Assembly (NCBI GenBank): GCA_964367905.1
Contig: CAYIZP010000026.1
Coordinates: 1-44,703, forward strand
Direction: 5' to 3'
Origin: CAUPWF01 sp964367905
GTDB taxonomy: Bacteria; Bacillota; Clostridia; Lachnospirales; Lachnospiraceae
Length of the DNA: 44,703 nt
The number at the start of each line of letters is the position of its first letter. Position 1 is the stretch's first letter. Both the position numbers and the translations under genes were made by a program. Positions 8,235 to 16,628 of the stretch are shown piece by piece. The notes beneath the pieces were generated by a model. That model saw only the letters and a program-made list of their open reading frames with translations. It did no database searches and was not told where the DNA came from.

Positions 8235-9644
8235 CTAGATTGATTTGATAATCTCGAAATCTGGTATCTCATATTCTTGTATTTTAATTCTCTCCCTACT
8301 CCTCTTCACATAGTAGCAGTTTGATTTATTATTTCCATAAATACTAATATAGATCAACCGAATAAGTTCCCTCTTTGATTCCACCTTAATGGTAGAAGCC
8401 TTCATGCTGTCTCGCCCCTCTAGTAACTCCCGAACATATCCATCGATATTTTTTCTGGTGAAACGATTTCGATTCTTGCTACGAAGTGCCTCTTTATATA
8501 GTACACGTTCTTCTGCACTCATCACATCATCATTACCTACATCATCAATGGCACCCATCTCCTTTTGTATCGGAATAGTCCGCAACGATTCCTGTTCCAA
8601 GTACCGCTGTGGAAATATCTGAATCATTCCCAATAAATCATCCTCGGTTTCCCCATAGATATTTACATTCTTGTCCTGATTAATCTGCTCCACACACTGA
8701 TTCAAGATGGATAACAGCTTCCCTTCCATATTGTTGCCTGATGATAGCAAGAACTTCGCCCTCATAACCGCGGCTCGAATGCATTTTGCGTGCTTTTTAT
8801 CGATTTCCTCAATGATATCATCCAACCGATAGAACGAAGACTTAATGTGAAGAATCAATTCTACCACCTCATCTAAGGCAATGTCCTCATCTACTACACC
8901 CTCAATCTCCATATAACCCTTCTTCACCAATTCCATTATTGTACTTGAGCCTAGAATTTCTTCTAATTTCTCTACAATTTCACTACGAAAATAATAGATG
9001 TTCTCACTCGTTTTCATTCGAAGATAGGCCTTTGACCCTATATTTTGATGATAAAGCAAGAGATGCTCTAACACCTCATCCGCAGCCATCTCATTGGTCT
9101 GCTTCTCCATATGTCGCTTAATACTTGCACTTAATTTTTTCAGTTCTGATAATAGACGATCCGTATTCTCCTTCACACCCTTCAGAATCAACTCATAGGG
9201 CTTCACATACAACTCTCGATTACAGAGAGCTGAATAAATCTGAGAAATAATCCCTTGGTACTCCGTCTCCTCATCACGAATCACCTTATCAAAACTCTCG
9301 ATCAGGGGAATTGCATACTCATTCAGAATCAGATTAATCTGATGATTCTCTACCGTCTCATATTCAATCCAGCCACATTTTCTCAGATTGCGAACGATAA
9401 CATTCGCCTTCTCCCTAGCACTTTTGGCAGTCTCTTCCTCTTCTTCAAAGAACATCTCACCACTGTCTTCGTCGAAATACTCCTCTAATACATTGATTAC
9501 AATCTCTCGATTGATTCCATAAGATATCTCTGGTTTAAAGGTGTGAAACATCAGTTGGATACATTGAGCATATTCTTTTTTATACTTTCCTACCAATGGT
9601 TTAAAGAACTCTTCTGGTAGGTATTGAAATATATTTTTTACCAT
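8235..9644 (-). CDS. jetA: Wadjet system kleisin-like protein JetA
   Basis: About 470 residues starting MVKNIFQYLPEEFFKPL, similar to the JetA family of Wadjet systems found in Clostridia (DUF5716-like), and first gene of jetABCD. The protein is largely helical, with winged-helix-like ends as expected for a kleisin that joins JetB and JetC. The exact start is uncertain: the ATG at 9644 has GGAGG 18 bases upstream, and a GTG at 9650 has it 12 bases upstream. The GGAGG lies inside the last codons of the preceding deacylase gene, whose stop is 7 bases before the ATG, so expression is probably from that longer operon. I do not assign the Wadjet type firmly. Confidence 0.83.
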   Translation of the reverse strand: MVKNIFQYLPEEFFKPLVGKYKKEYAQCIQLMFHTFKPEISYGINREIVINVLEEYFDEDSGEMFFEEEEETAKSAREKANVIVRNLRKCGWIEYETVENHQINLILNEYAIPLIESFDKVIRDEETEYQGIISQIYSALCNRELYVKPYELILKGVKENTDRLLSELKKLSASIKRHMEKQTNEMAADEVLEHLLLYHQNIGSKAYLRMKTSENIYYFRSEIVEKLEEILGSSTIMELVKKGYMEIEGVVDEDIALDEVVELILHIKSSFYRLDDIIEEIDKKHAKCIRAAVMRAKFLLSSGNNMEGKLLSILNQCVEQINQDKNVNIYGETEDDLLGMIQIFPQRYLEQESLRTIPIQKEMGAIDDVGNDDVMSAEERVLYKEALRSKNRNRFTRKNIDGYVRELLEGRDSMKASTIKVESKRELIRLIYISIYGNNKSNCYYVKRSRERIKIQEYEIPDFEIIKSI

Positions 9645-9651
9645 TTTCACG

Positions 9652-10131
9652 CTAATAACCATCCTCCACCAAATCTGCATATACCCCATCTATCAAACCA
9701 ATCAAGTCCTCTGGATTCAATACTACCTGTGCACCTCTGACTCCTGCACTGATTGCAATCTTATCGTGCAGCATTGCCGTCTCGTCTATATAAGTCGGGA
9801 ACTTCTTCTTCATTCCAATCGATGTACACCCACCTCTGATGTATCCTGTAATAGAAAGTAGATCCTTCATCGCAATCATCTCCACCTTCTTGTCCTTCGA
9901 CACCTTTGCCACCTTCTTCAGATCTAGCCCTTCTGCTACAGGGATGCAACACACCAAGTACCCATTTTTATCACCCTTTAAGACAAGGGTTTTAAAGACG
10001 GTATCTGGATCTTGTCCTAGAGTTTCTGCCACATGAACTCCGGATAAATCTGCTTCATCCACCTCGTACTCTAGTACTTCATATGTAATATGTTCCGTAT
10101 CCAATATTCTCATTGCATTTGTTTTCTTCAT
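9652..10131 (-). CDS. ybaK: YbaK/EbsC-type Cys-tRNA(Pro) deacylase
   Basis: A 159-residue protein of the YbaK/EbsC family, which removes cysteine wrongly loaded on tRNA-Pro and so edits prolyl-tRNA synthetase errors in the cytosol. Family signatures are the catalytic-lysine segment VFKTLVLKGD, VVCCIPVAEGLDLKKVA-like strand and helix, GYIRGGCTSIGMKKKFPTYID, and SAGVRGAQVVLNPEDL. I chose the ATG at 10131 (MKKTNAMRIL), which has GAGG ten bases upstream; the GTG three codons earlier is too close to that site. It sits between a membrane acyltransferase and jetA with very short gaps; a functional link to Wadjet is not implied. Confidence 0.9.
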   Translation of the reverse strand: MKKTNAMRILDTEHITYEVLEYEVDEADLSGVHVAETLGQDPDTVFKTLVLKGDKNGYLVCCIPVAEGLDLKKVAKVSKDKKVEMIAMKDLLSITGYIRGGCTSIGMKKKFPTYIDETAMLHDKIAISAGVRGAQVVLNPEDLIGLIDGVYADLVEDGY

Positions 10132-10161
10132 AATCGTCACACCTCATCAAACATTCTTCAA

Positions 10162-11205
10162 CTATTTTCCCGTGAATTTACCTACAATCTTATTTGGCCA
10201 CACAACTAGTAAGTCTAGATACTTAATCCCTAATATAAAAATCAATAAAATTGATGCTACTATGACCCCAAATACTCCTGTCACTTCATGGAGTGGTTGA
10301 AGTGTCTTCTCCACATAAAACGTTCTGCAGATGATAGAGTGCAATAGAAATATCTGTAATGTTCGCTCCCCCAAATAGGTAATACGAATCTGATGACGTG
10401 GCACTAAGTAGATGAAGGCAGCTGCTAGGATTGTGCTCCCTAGATACCAGATTCCCCGATATATCATTCCTTGTATTTCTCCAAACCCTTGCAGAGAATA
10501 ACTGTCCTGTCCTTGATATAACTCATTCACCATGGTATTCGGTATAGAAACTGCTACCAATACTCCACAAAGTACAACTAGATACCCTACTAGCTTCTTC
10601 CAATGCCCCTCGATTGGTTTTGCAATACCTAAGAATACATCCCTCGGACAATAAATTCCAAAGAGAAAAAATGGAAAGAATACAACTGCCCTCGCTAATG
10701 CATAATCCTTACCAATGTTGTCAAAGAGCCCGACTAATACACCTAATATAATCGCTGTGAGAATTACCATTTTTTTATTTCGATTTCTCAACACATAACA
10801 GAGAGGAATCCACATGATTAGCACCAAGAGATACCACAGACCAATTCTAGGTCTAAAAAAGGAAAATGGTGCCGATACGCTATGTGTTACATATCTTTGA
10901 AACAAGTCAAAGCATATCTGATAAACGGTGTATAGAAGAACAAATGTAGCTAATTTAGCCAGCATTTTCTTACCGTTTTTCATGCTGCTCGCACTCAAAT
11001 ATCCTGTAATAAATATAAAGGCTGGCATGTGAAAGCTATAGAAAAAAGAGTAGATATCAGCCGCAATTGGATCAATGCTCTTCACGCAACTCACCATATG
11101 TCCTATCACAACTGTAATAATCAAAAAGGCCTTGATATTATTGATATAGTATAAATTCCCCTTCTCATCACTAAACTTTCGATTCATTTTCATCACTTCC
11201 ATCAT
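10162..11205 (-). CDS. Membrane acyltransferase (acyltransferase 3 family)
   Basis: A 347-residue integral membrane protein with about 10 hydrophobic segments. The start matches acyltransferase-3 proteins: YYINNIKAFLIITVVIGHM (with the conserved His near residue 35), then SFFYSFHMPAFIFITGYL. Such enzymes move acetyl or other acyl groups onto exported carbohydrates, peptidoglycan or antibiotics; the acceptor cannot be told here. Its start codon overlaps the stop of the upstream alkyltransferase-like gene in ATGA, so translation is coupled. Several Met codons occur in the first seven positions, so the exact start is uncertain by a few residues. Confidence 0.85.
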   Translation of the reverse strand: MMEVMKMNRKFSDEKGNLYYINNIKAFLIITVVIGHMVSCVKSIDPIAADIYSFFYSFHMPAFIFITGYLSASSMKNGKKMLAKLATFVLLYTVYQICFDLFQRYVTHSVSAPFSFFRPRIGLWYLLVLIMWIPLCYVLRNRNKKMVILTAIILGVLVGLFDNIGKDYALARAVVFFPFFLFGIYCPRDVFLGIAKPIEGHWKKLVGYLVVLCGVLVAVSIPNTMVNELYQGQDSYSLQGFGEIQGMIYRGIWYLGSTILAAAFIYLVPRHQIRITYLGERTLQIFLLHSIICRTFYVEKTLQPLHEVTGVFGVIVASILLIFILGIKYLDLLVVWPNKIVGKFTGK

Positions 11206-11561
11206 ATCTTCATTTCCTCAAACAATCCCCTGAACTCTAACGCTTCTTCCATGGTATTCTTCCAACCATATTGCTTGAGATTAACCCGATTTTCATCTAT
11301 ATCCACATGAACGCCTTCGTTTTCAAGGAACTTTCGTTGTAAACCCACCATCTCGAAGGAGGCTGCTCCGCTGAGCACGCCCTTATGATTCACAATACGA
11401 AAGGCAGGCACATCCCCTGCCTTCCCACTTCGTAGTGCATATCCTACTTGCCTTGAATTTTTAGGAAATCCACATAGCAATGCAATTTGTCCGTATGTCG
11501 CTACCTTGCCATATGGGATTTTCCCACAGACAAGCGCCACTCTTTTATAAAAATCCATCAT
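11202..11561 (-). CDS. Alkyltransferase-like (MGMT-fold) protein lacking the active cysteine
   Basis: A 119-residue protein with the O6-alkylguanine alkyltransferase fold: IPYGKVATYGQIA (DNA-binding helix region), NSRQVGYALRSG with the arginine finger, and VPAFRIVNHKGVL. The catalytic motif PCHR is replaced by P52-A53-F54-R55, so alkyl transfer to cysteine is not possible. This is the pattern of ATL proteins, which bind and flip alkylated guanines and pass them to nucleotide excision repair. It overlaps both neighbours by 4 bases (ATGA), so the DUF2130 gene, this gene and the acyltransferase form a tightly coupled unit. Confidence 0.88.
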   Translation of the reverse strand: MMDFYKRVALVCGKIPYGKVATYGQIALLCGFPKNSRQVGYALRSGKAGDVPAFRIVNHKGVLSGAASFEMVGLQRKFLENEGVHVDIDENRVNLKQYGWKNTMEEALEFRGLFEEMKI

Positions 11562-12889
11562 TGTCCCTCTGAATTCAATTCTTCAAATTTCTGACTCATT
11601 GTAGGATTATTCTTAACAAGTTTCTTGATACTTAAATCTTGTGCTTTATTATTGGCTAATCTTAGGTTATTCTCAGAAGATAACAGTGCCTCTTTCGTCT
11701 TAATCAAGTGGTCAATTGTCTTGTCAATCTCACTGATTGCAGTCTGAAATTTTCTACTTGCCAGATCATAATTATAGCTAAACTTATTCTTGAATTCCAT
11801 CATATCACTCTCAAAATTAGAGATATCAATGTTCTGATTCTTGTATTCTATCAGCTGTTCTCGATATGCAATTGAATTGGTTGCTGCATTCCTAAGTAAT
11901 GTAATAATTGGGATGAAAAACTGTGGTCTTATTACATACATCTTCGGATATTTATGAGACATATCTACAATCCCATTATTATAGAGCTCATTATCCGATT
12001 CAAGCAGCGATACTAGAATTGCATATTCACACCCTTTCTCATTCCTGTCTTTATCTAATTCTTTGAGAAAATCTTCATTCTTTTTCTTTGTTGCCGTTGT
12101 ATCCATCTCATTTTTCATTTCGAACATGATTGAGATAAATTCTACACCCTCTGGCGTAGATTCTCTAAATATATAATCCCCTTTACTCCCTGTCTTTATC
12201 TCATTATCTTTTTCAAAATATGCATGCTGAAACCCTGTTGCTCTCAATCTATTAAACTCAATCTCACAATGTTGTTCTAGTGTTTCCCCCAGCATCTTTG
12301 TCGACAGTTTTGCTTTTAAATCCTTGAAATAATCAATCGTGGCATCTTTTTCTTTTATCTTTCCTTCATAGTCTTCCTTGATAGTTTTCAACCTAAGCTC
12401 TGTATTTGTTTTTGAACTTTCTACTTCGGATTCCAATTTCGCAATCAGTCTATCTTTCTCAGACAAGGCTTCATTTCTCTTCGATTCTTCGTCTTTTAAT
12501 GCTAATAAATTATCCACTTTGGTTGACTTTACTAACGCAGTTAATCTCTCAATCTCTTGTTTCGAATCTGATAACCTTTGCTCAAGCTCTAACTTTGCAT
12601 TAGCCTCTGCCAATTTTAGTTCATTTTCCTTGTCTGTTGTCGCCGATTGAACCTGTGCTTTCAATTGCTCAATCTCTTGCTTGGATCCAGACAATGTCTT
12701 TTCTAGCTCTGCTTTTGCATTGGCCTGTGCTAGTTTCATTTCATTATCTTTTTCAGTTTTAATCAGTTTTTCACGCTGACTTAATTCCTTCTGAAATTCC
12801 GCATCGCGAATTTGCCCTACAATAGCGATATATCCAGACTCATCCACTGTGAACGCTTCCCCACATTTTGGGCATTTAATCTTATTCAT
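11558..12889 (-). CDS. DUF2130 coiled-coil protein
   Basis: A 443-residue DUF2130 protein. The order is a zinc knuckle start (IKCPKCGEAFTVDESGY), a long coiled coil (residues about 20-190, E/K/Q-rich, with two near-repeats ELKLAEANAKLELE), then a conserved domain containing GSKGDYIFRE and ISIMFEMKNEMDTT. The D...E-x-K arrangement resembles a PD-(D/E)xK nuclease core, which is my inference, not a known activity. The C-terminus is helical. The ATG at 12889 has GGAGGG four bases before it and gives the usual family start; longer in-frame starts exist up to 12910. It is 4-base coupled to the downstream alkyltransferase-like gene. Confidence 0.87.
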   Translation of the reverse strand: MNKIKCPKCGEAFTVDESGYIAIVGQIRDAEFQKELSQREKLIKTEKDNEMKLAQANAKAELEKTLSGSKQEIEQLKAQVQSATTDKENELKLAEANAKLELEQRLSDSKQEIERLTALVKSTKVDNLLALKDEESKRNEALSEKDRLIAKLESEVESSKTNTELRLKTIKEDYEGKIKEKDATIDYFKDLKAKLSTKMLGETLEQHCEIEFNRLRATGFQHAYFEKDNEIKTGSKGDYIFRESTPEGVEFISIMFEMKNEMDTTATKKKNEDFLKELDKDRNEKGCEYAILVSLLESDNELYNNGIVDMSHKYPKMYVIRPQFFIPIITLLRNAATNSIAYREQLIEYKNQNIDISNFESDMMEFKNKFSYNYDLASRKFQTAISEIDKTIDHLIKTKEALLSSENNLRLANNKAQDLSIKKLVKNNPTMSQKFEELNSEGQ

Positions 12890-12914
12890 CATTCCCTCCA
12901 TTTCCCTCACTTAC

Positions 12915-14312
12915 CTAGGCAGTAGATGAAGGACTCTCGAAGAACTGATTAAGTTCTGCCTTCAACTTCTTCCATAGTGCAAACGTAATGATTGCCGTTC
13001 CCAAATCCGCTACTGGTTGTGCGTAAAAGATTCCCTCTAATCCCATAAAATACCCAAGCAACAATAATGCTGGGATATAGAGATACCCTTGTCTTGCAAG
13101 TGCTATAATTCCACCGCTTCTCCCCTTTCCAGTTGCTTGAAATGTAAACATAATCAAGTATATAAACACAAGGAATACAAGAAATATATTTGTTGTTCTT
13201 AATAAAAATGCGCCCATTTCAACAATCTCAGGTGTACTGGTAAATGTCATAATTGCAGGAGTTGCAAATATCTGTATAATCACTGTGGCGGTCAATGAAA
13301 TAATCGCCAACGCCTTCGCCGTATAATTAAAACTCTCATAGAATCTTTTTTTATTCTTAGCCCCATAAGCCACAGATGCGATTGGTTGAAATCCTTGAAG
13401 ATATCCAAAAATCACATATAGAAACATCATAGATATCTTGAGCACAATCCCATAGGCAGACTGCATATTCTCTGCTGCTGTCTCTGTGGTGGCAAATGCA
13501 ACCGCAGCAATATTCGTCACTGATACAGCTATGGTACTTAGAAACTGTGATACCCCTATTGGCAAACCAGAAGTTAAAACATCTGAATATATCTTCTTCG
13601 ATATCTTCAAGTATCTAAACTTCACACTTACTCTCATCTTCCCTCTGAAGAAATGAGAAGCAATGAATGCAAAGCTAATTCCTTGGGCTAATGTGGTAGC
13701 CATAGAAGCTCCTTCTAATCCCATATTTAGTCCAAATCCATTTAGATCAAACATAAAAATCGGGTCAAGAATTACATTGGATATCGCACCAATCATTAAG
13801 GCCTTCATGGAAAGAATCGCTTTTGCTTCTGCTCTTGCAATATTGTTGAATGACTGGTTAGGAATCGAAAAAAATGCCCCAATATACATCCAGATACCAT
13901 ATTCGACTGCATAATCCATAACAGCATCTGTCGTTCCAAACAATCGGAAAATCGGCTCAATAAATACAATCCCCATTAACATAAATAACAGACCAGCAAT
14001 AAAAGAAGTTGCAATAATTGTCGTTGCCGTTCGGTAGGCCTCTTCTTCTCTCTCCGCTCCAAAAGCACGACCAATTACTACGGCTGCTCCTGCTCCAAAC
14101 ACCTGCCCTACAGCCCCCATCAATGCCATAATCGGGAATGCTACCGCCACTGCCGCTAGTGCATAATCATCATTCAACATTCCGATGAATAATGTATCGA
14201 CTAGATTATAAACTGCCATAACAAGCATTGCTGCTATAGCTGGTATTCCTATCTTCATGATTGCTTGCCTAACCGGCATTTCATTCAATAAATTCTCACT
14301 ACTATTCTTCAT
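12915..14312 (-). CDS. MATE family efflux transporter
   Basis: A 465-residue transporter with about 12 membrane segments in two halves. Family patterns include MPVRQAIMKIGIPAIAAMLV at the start, AVYNLVDTLFIG, FGAGAAVVIGRAFG, and the second-half equivalent FGYLQGFQPIASVAYGAKN. MATE proteins export cationic drugs or metabolites using Na+ or H+ gradients; the substrate is unknown. It is the first gene of the minus-strand run that continues into DUF2130 and eventually jetABCD. A 200-base region separates it from the divergent glycosylase gene. Confidence 0.92.
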   Translation of the reverse strand: MKNSSENLLNEMPVRQAIMKIGIPAIAAMLVMAVYNLVDTLFIGMLNDDYALAAVAVAFPIMALMGAVGQVFGAGAAVVIGRAFGAEREEEAYRTATTIIATSFIAGLLFMLMGIVFIEPIFRLFGTTDAVMDYAVEYGIWMYIGAFFSIPNQSFNNIARAEAKAILSMKALMIGAISNVILDPIFMFDLNGFGLNMGLEGASMATTLAQGISFAFIASHFFRGKMRVSVKFRYLKISKKIYSDVLTSGLPIGVSQFLSTIAVSVTNIAAVAFATTETAAENMQSAYGIVLKISMMFLYVIFGYLQGFQPIASVAYGAKNKKRFYESFNYTAKALAIISLTATVIIQIFATPAIMTFTSTPEIVEMGAFLLRTTNIFLVFLVFIYLIMFTFQATGKGRSGGIIALARQGYLYIPALLLLGYFMGLEGIFYAQPVADLGTAIITFALWKKLKAELNQFFESPSSTA

Positions 14313-14434
14313 ATGTTATTCTCTCTTCCCTATCCTATTACTTCATTTCTCTACTATTCTACCACAACTGAAGTAATAAGCACATTGTAAAATCTCCATT
14401 TTCTATACTTATTACAAATTTAATTACGAATGGA

Positions 14435-14463
14435 TTTACATCTCCTCATCAGATTGCTATAAT
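14435..14463 (+). promoter_or_regulatory. SigmaA-type promoter for tag
   Basis: TTTACA (14435-14440), 17 bases, then TATAAT (14458-14463), about 50 bases upstream of the glycosylase ATG. A good vegetative promoter on sequence alone. Confidence 0.65.
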
Positions 14464-14512
14464 CAGTTGTAATGATTTAAACTAATTATTTAGAGAAGGG
14501 ATAATTAATAAT

Positions 14513-15076
14513 ATGGAACGATGCAATTGGCCAAACCTTGAAAGTGCACAAATTTATATAGACTACCACGACAACGAATGGGGTGTGCCCTCTTATAATG
14601 ATGCACATCTTTTTGAGATGTTTATCCTAGAAAGCTTTCATTGTGGACTTTCTTGGCTTTTGATACTGAAAAAAAGAAAAAATTTTAGAAAGGCTTTTGA
14701 TAATTTTGATGCACAAAAGATAGCAAGCTATGATGAAGAAAAGATATCTGAACTGATGACTAATGAAGGAATTGTTCGAAATAGAGCTAAAATCCTAGCA
14801 ACGATTCAAAATGCCAAAGCATATCTGAATGTCATTCAGGAATTTGGAAGTTTTTCTAACTATCTCTGGAGCTTTACTGATAACAAGGTCGTATACTATC
14901 CATTCGATGGCGTAACCACACACAATGAATTATCCGATAGAGTGTCAAAAGATTTGAAAAACCGCGGATTTAAATTCATGGGAACTGTGACTTGCTTCTC
15001 CTATCTCGAAGCGGTAGGGATTATGAATGATCATGCTGAGAATTGCTTCAAATATGTCAAGGAGGAGGATCGGTAA
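14513..15076 (+). CDS. tag: DNA-3-methyladenine glycosylase I
   Basis: A 187-residue Tag-family base-excision enzyme that removes 3-methyladenine from alkylated DNA. The zinc ligands are all present: C4 (MERCNWPN), H19 (DYHDNEWG), H174 and C178 (NDHAENC). The substrate pocket signature ESFHCGLSWLLILKKR and the acidic residue region are also as expected. Length is typical for the family. It is a single gene with its own promoter, divergent from the MATE exporter and convergent with the esterase. Together with the nearby alkyltransferase-like protein this gives two alkylation-damage functions within 4 kb. Confidence 0.95.
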   Translation: MERCNWPNLESAQIYIDYHDNEWGVPSYNDAHLFEMFILESFHCGLSWLLILKKRKNFRKAFDNFDAQKIASYDEEKISELMTNEGIVRNRAKILATIQNAKAYLNVIQEFGSFSNYLWSFTDNKVVYYPFDGVTTHNELSDRVSKDLKNRGFKFMGTVTCFSYLEAVGIMNDHAENCFKYVKEEDR

Positions 15077-15094
15077 TATCCTCCCCCTGACATA
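15053..15094. terminator. Stem-loop between convergent tag and esterase genes
   Basis: TATGTCA plus GGAGGA (15053-15066) pairs with TCCTCC plus TGACATA (15079-15094), with a small bulge. The stem covers the tag stop codon. It has no clear T tract on either side, so it may be a weak bidirectional terminator or an mRNA 3'-end structure. Confidence 0.5.
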
Positions 15095-15109
15095 TGATAT
15101 GTTCGCCCC

Positions 15110-15916
15110 TTACTTCACATGATCAAACAATTGCCCCAAGTAAGTAGCACAGAGCTCTACCCACTGCCCTACATAAGTGTCTTTATTTCCAACTTCCTCT
15201 GTGCAAACCGAAATCCCGTGAGGACCTGTTGGAAACAAATGGCACTCAAACGGAACTTTCGCCTCTTGTAACGCTCGGACAAAATAGATAGAATTTTCAA
15301 CTGGCACCACAGTATCGTCCACAGTATGCCAGATGAATGTCGGCGGTGTAGCACTAGTCACTTGATTCTCTAGAGAAAATAATTTTCTCAAGTCTGCATC
15401 TCCCCCACTAACTCTTTCAATACTACCCTGATGCGCTAGATCTGATGCGGTAATCACAGGATAAGATAAGACCATAGCATTTGGCTTATTCTTGCCCTCC
15501 GCATTATCAAACACCTTTAAAAATCTGTCATGATTCCATAAAGTCCCTAAACTAGCTGCCAAGTGACCACCTGCCGAGAATCCCATCACTGCAATCTGAT
15601 CCTCTATACACCCCAACTCCAACTTATGATTTCTGATATATATCAGCGTACTACTCAGTTCCTTTAATGGATTAAAGTCTTTTGCTTGTTCTCCTAGTGA
15701 GTATTGTAAGACAAATACATTATATCCTCTCGCGAAGAATTCAAAAGCAACTGGGTCTGCCTCCCTCTGAGAACATATTTCATACCCTCCGCCTGGACAG
15801 ATTACAATACTGGGAAACTGCTTCCTGTGTCCTTGCATTTCTGTAATTGGAGTGTGCAGATACCCTATTACTGACGCTTCTGCTTCTCCATATGGATTAA
15901 AACCAACTATTTTCAT
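15110..15916 (-). CDS. Alpha/beta hydrolase (acetyl-esterase-like)
   Basis: A 268-residue cytosolic hydrolase with no signal peptide. It carries the esterase/lipase pattern: oxyanion-loop segment CPGGGYEICSQREADP, nucleophile elbow GFSAGGHLAASLG (Ser near residue 121), acid DDTVVPVENS and catalytic His in GPHGIS near the C-terminus. The best match is the family of carbohydrate acetyl esterases related to bifunctional xylan esterases; the real substrate is not shown by sequence. The ATG has GGGAGGG eight bases upstream. A cupin gene lies 56 bases upstream on the same strand, so both may be co-transcribed. Confidence 0.85.
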   Translation of the reverse strand: MKIVGFNPYGEAEASVIGYLHTPITEMQGHRKQFPSIVICPGGGYEICSQREADPVAFEFFARGYNVFVLQYSLGEQAKDFNPLKELSSTLIYIRNHKLELGCIEDQIAVMGFSAGGHLAASLGTLWNHDRFLKVFDNAEGKNKPNAMVLSYPVITASDLAHQGSIERVSGGDADLRKLFSLENQVTSATPPTFIWHTVDDTVVPVENSIYFVRALQEAKVPFECHLFPTGPHGISVCTEEVGNKDTYVGQWVELCATYLGQLFDHVK

Positions 15917-15972
15917 ACCAATAACCCTCCCTTCTCATAACTGACAATTTCATCCTTCATAAATTTCTTGAC

Positions 15973-16383
15973 CTATTTGCCATACTTTCTTAATTGACAC
16001 AGCTGTTCCTCATTCAATCGAAGAATTGGGGAATTGTCATCTGAAGTTGTTCGATTCTCCACGATCAACACTTCTCCTTCTTCATTCATGATGTGGTTAT
16101 GCCATACCCCTTTTTTAATATTATAAAGCTTGTGTGGTTCCATATCCACGCCAACAATTTCCCCTGGTTCCTCTCCGTCACCACCTAAGAATAATGTGCA
16201 CTCTCCATTCAACAGTACAAATACCTCATCTGTTTCATCATGCTTTTGCATCGTCTTGATATTCTCTAGAAGTAAATCTTCGCAAAACTTTAGTCCCGCA
16301 ACTCGCCACTCCCCATAATCAATTAACGGCTTATACCCTATCGGTTCAAATGTTACAATCTCAATTCCTTTTTTGTTCTCCAT
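15973..16383 (-). CDS. Cupin-domain protein
   Basis: A 136-residue single-domain cupin. The first motif is degenerate (HDETDEVFVLLNGECTLFLGG, with H-x-x-x-D-E) and the second is PHKLYNIKKGVWHNHIM, giving several histidines that could bind a metal. It resembles small proteins annotated as ureidoglycolate-lyase-like cupins or sugar-binding cupins, but I cannot assign a reaction. A GGAG site precedes the ATG by 8 bases. It is upstream of, and probably co-transcribed with, the esterase; a role in sugar metabolism is a guess from context. Confidence 0.75.
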   Translation of the reverse strand: MENKKGIEIVTFEPIGYKPLIDYGEWRVAGLKFCEDLLLENIKTMQKHDETDEVFVLLNGECTLFLGGDGEEPGEIVGVDMEPHKLYNIKKGVWHNHIMNEEGEVLIVENRTTSDDNSPILRLNEEQLCQLRKYGK

Positions 16384-16628
16384 CTCTTTTTCTCCTGTCT
16401 ACTCTCATATTTTATAATCTACTCGTTGAATCTTTTATAGCCTATATTTAGAATAATGTCAATAAATATTCTAAGTATACTTTAAATAATATTTGAAATT
16501 ATTGATTGTTCAAACGAATTTAGATTATACTTTTTATAATTATTTAATAATGTGCTAGACTACAGCAAACTAATAAGATACTATAATAAGTGATTGAAAT
16601 AAAAACAAGTGATTCACAAAGGAGAATT

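Noticed and set aside
15053..15094. Strong bidirectional terminator between tag and esterase
   Set aside because: The stem is good but neither side has a T tract, so it is listed only as a stem-loop with moderate confidence.
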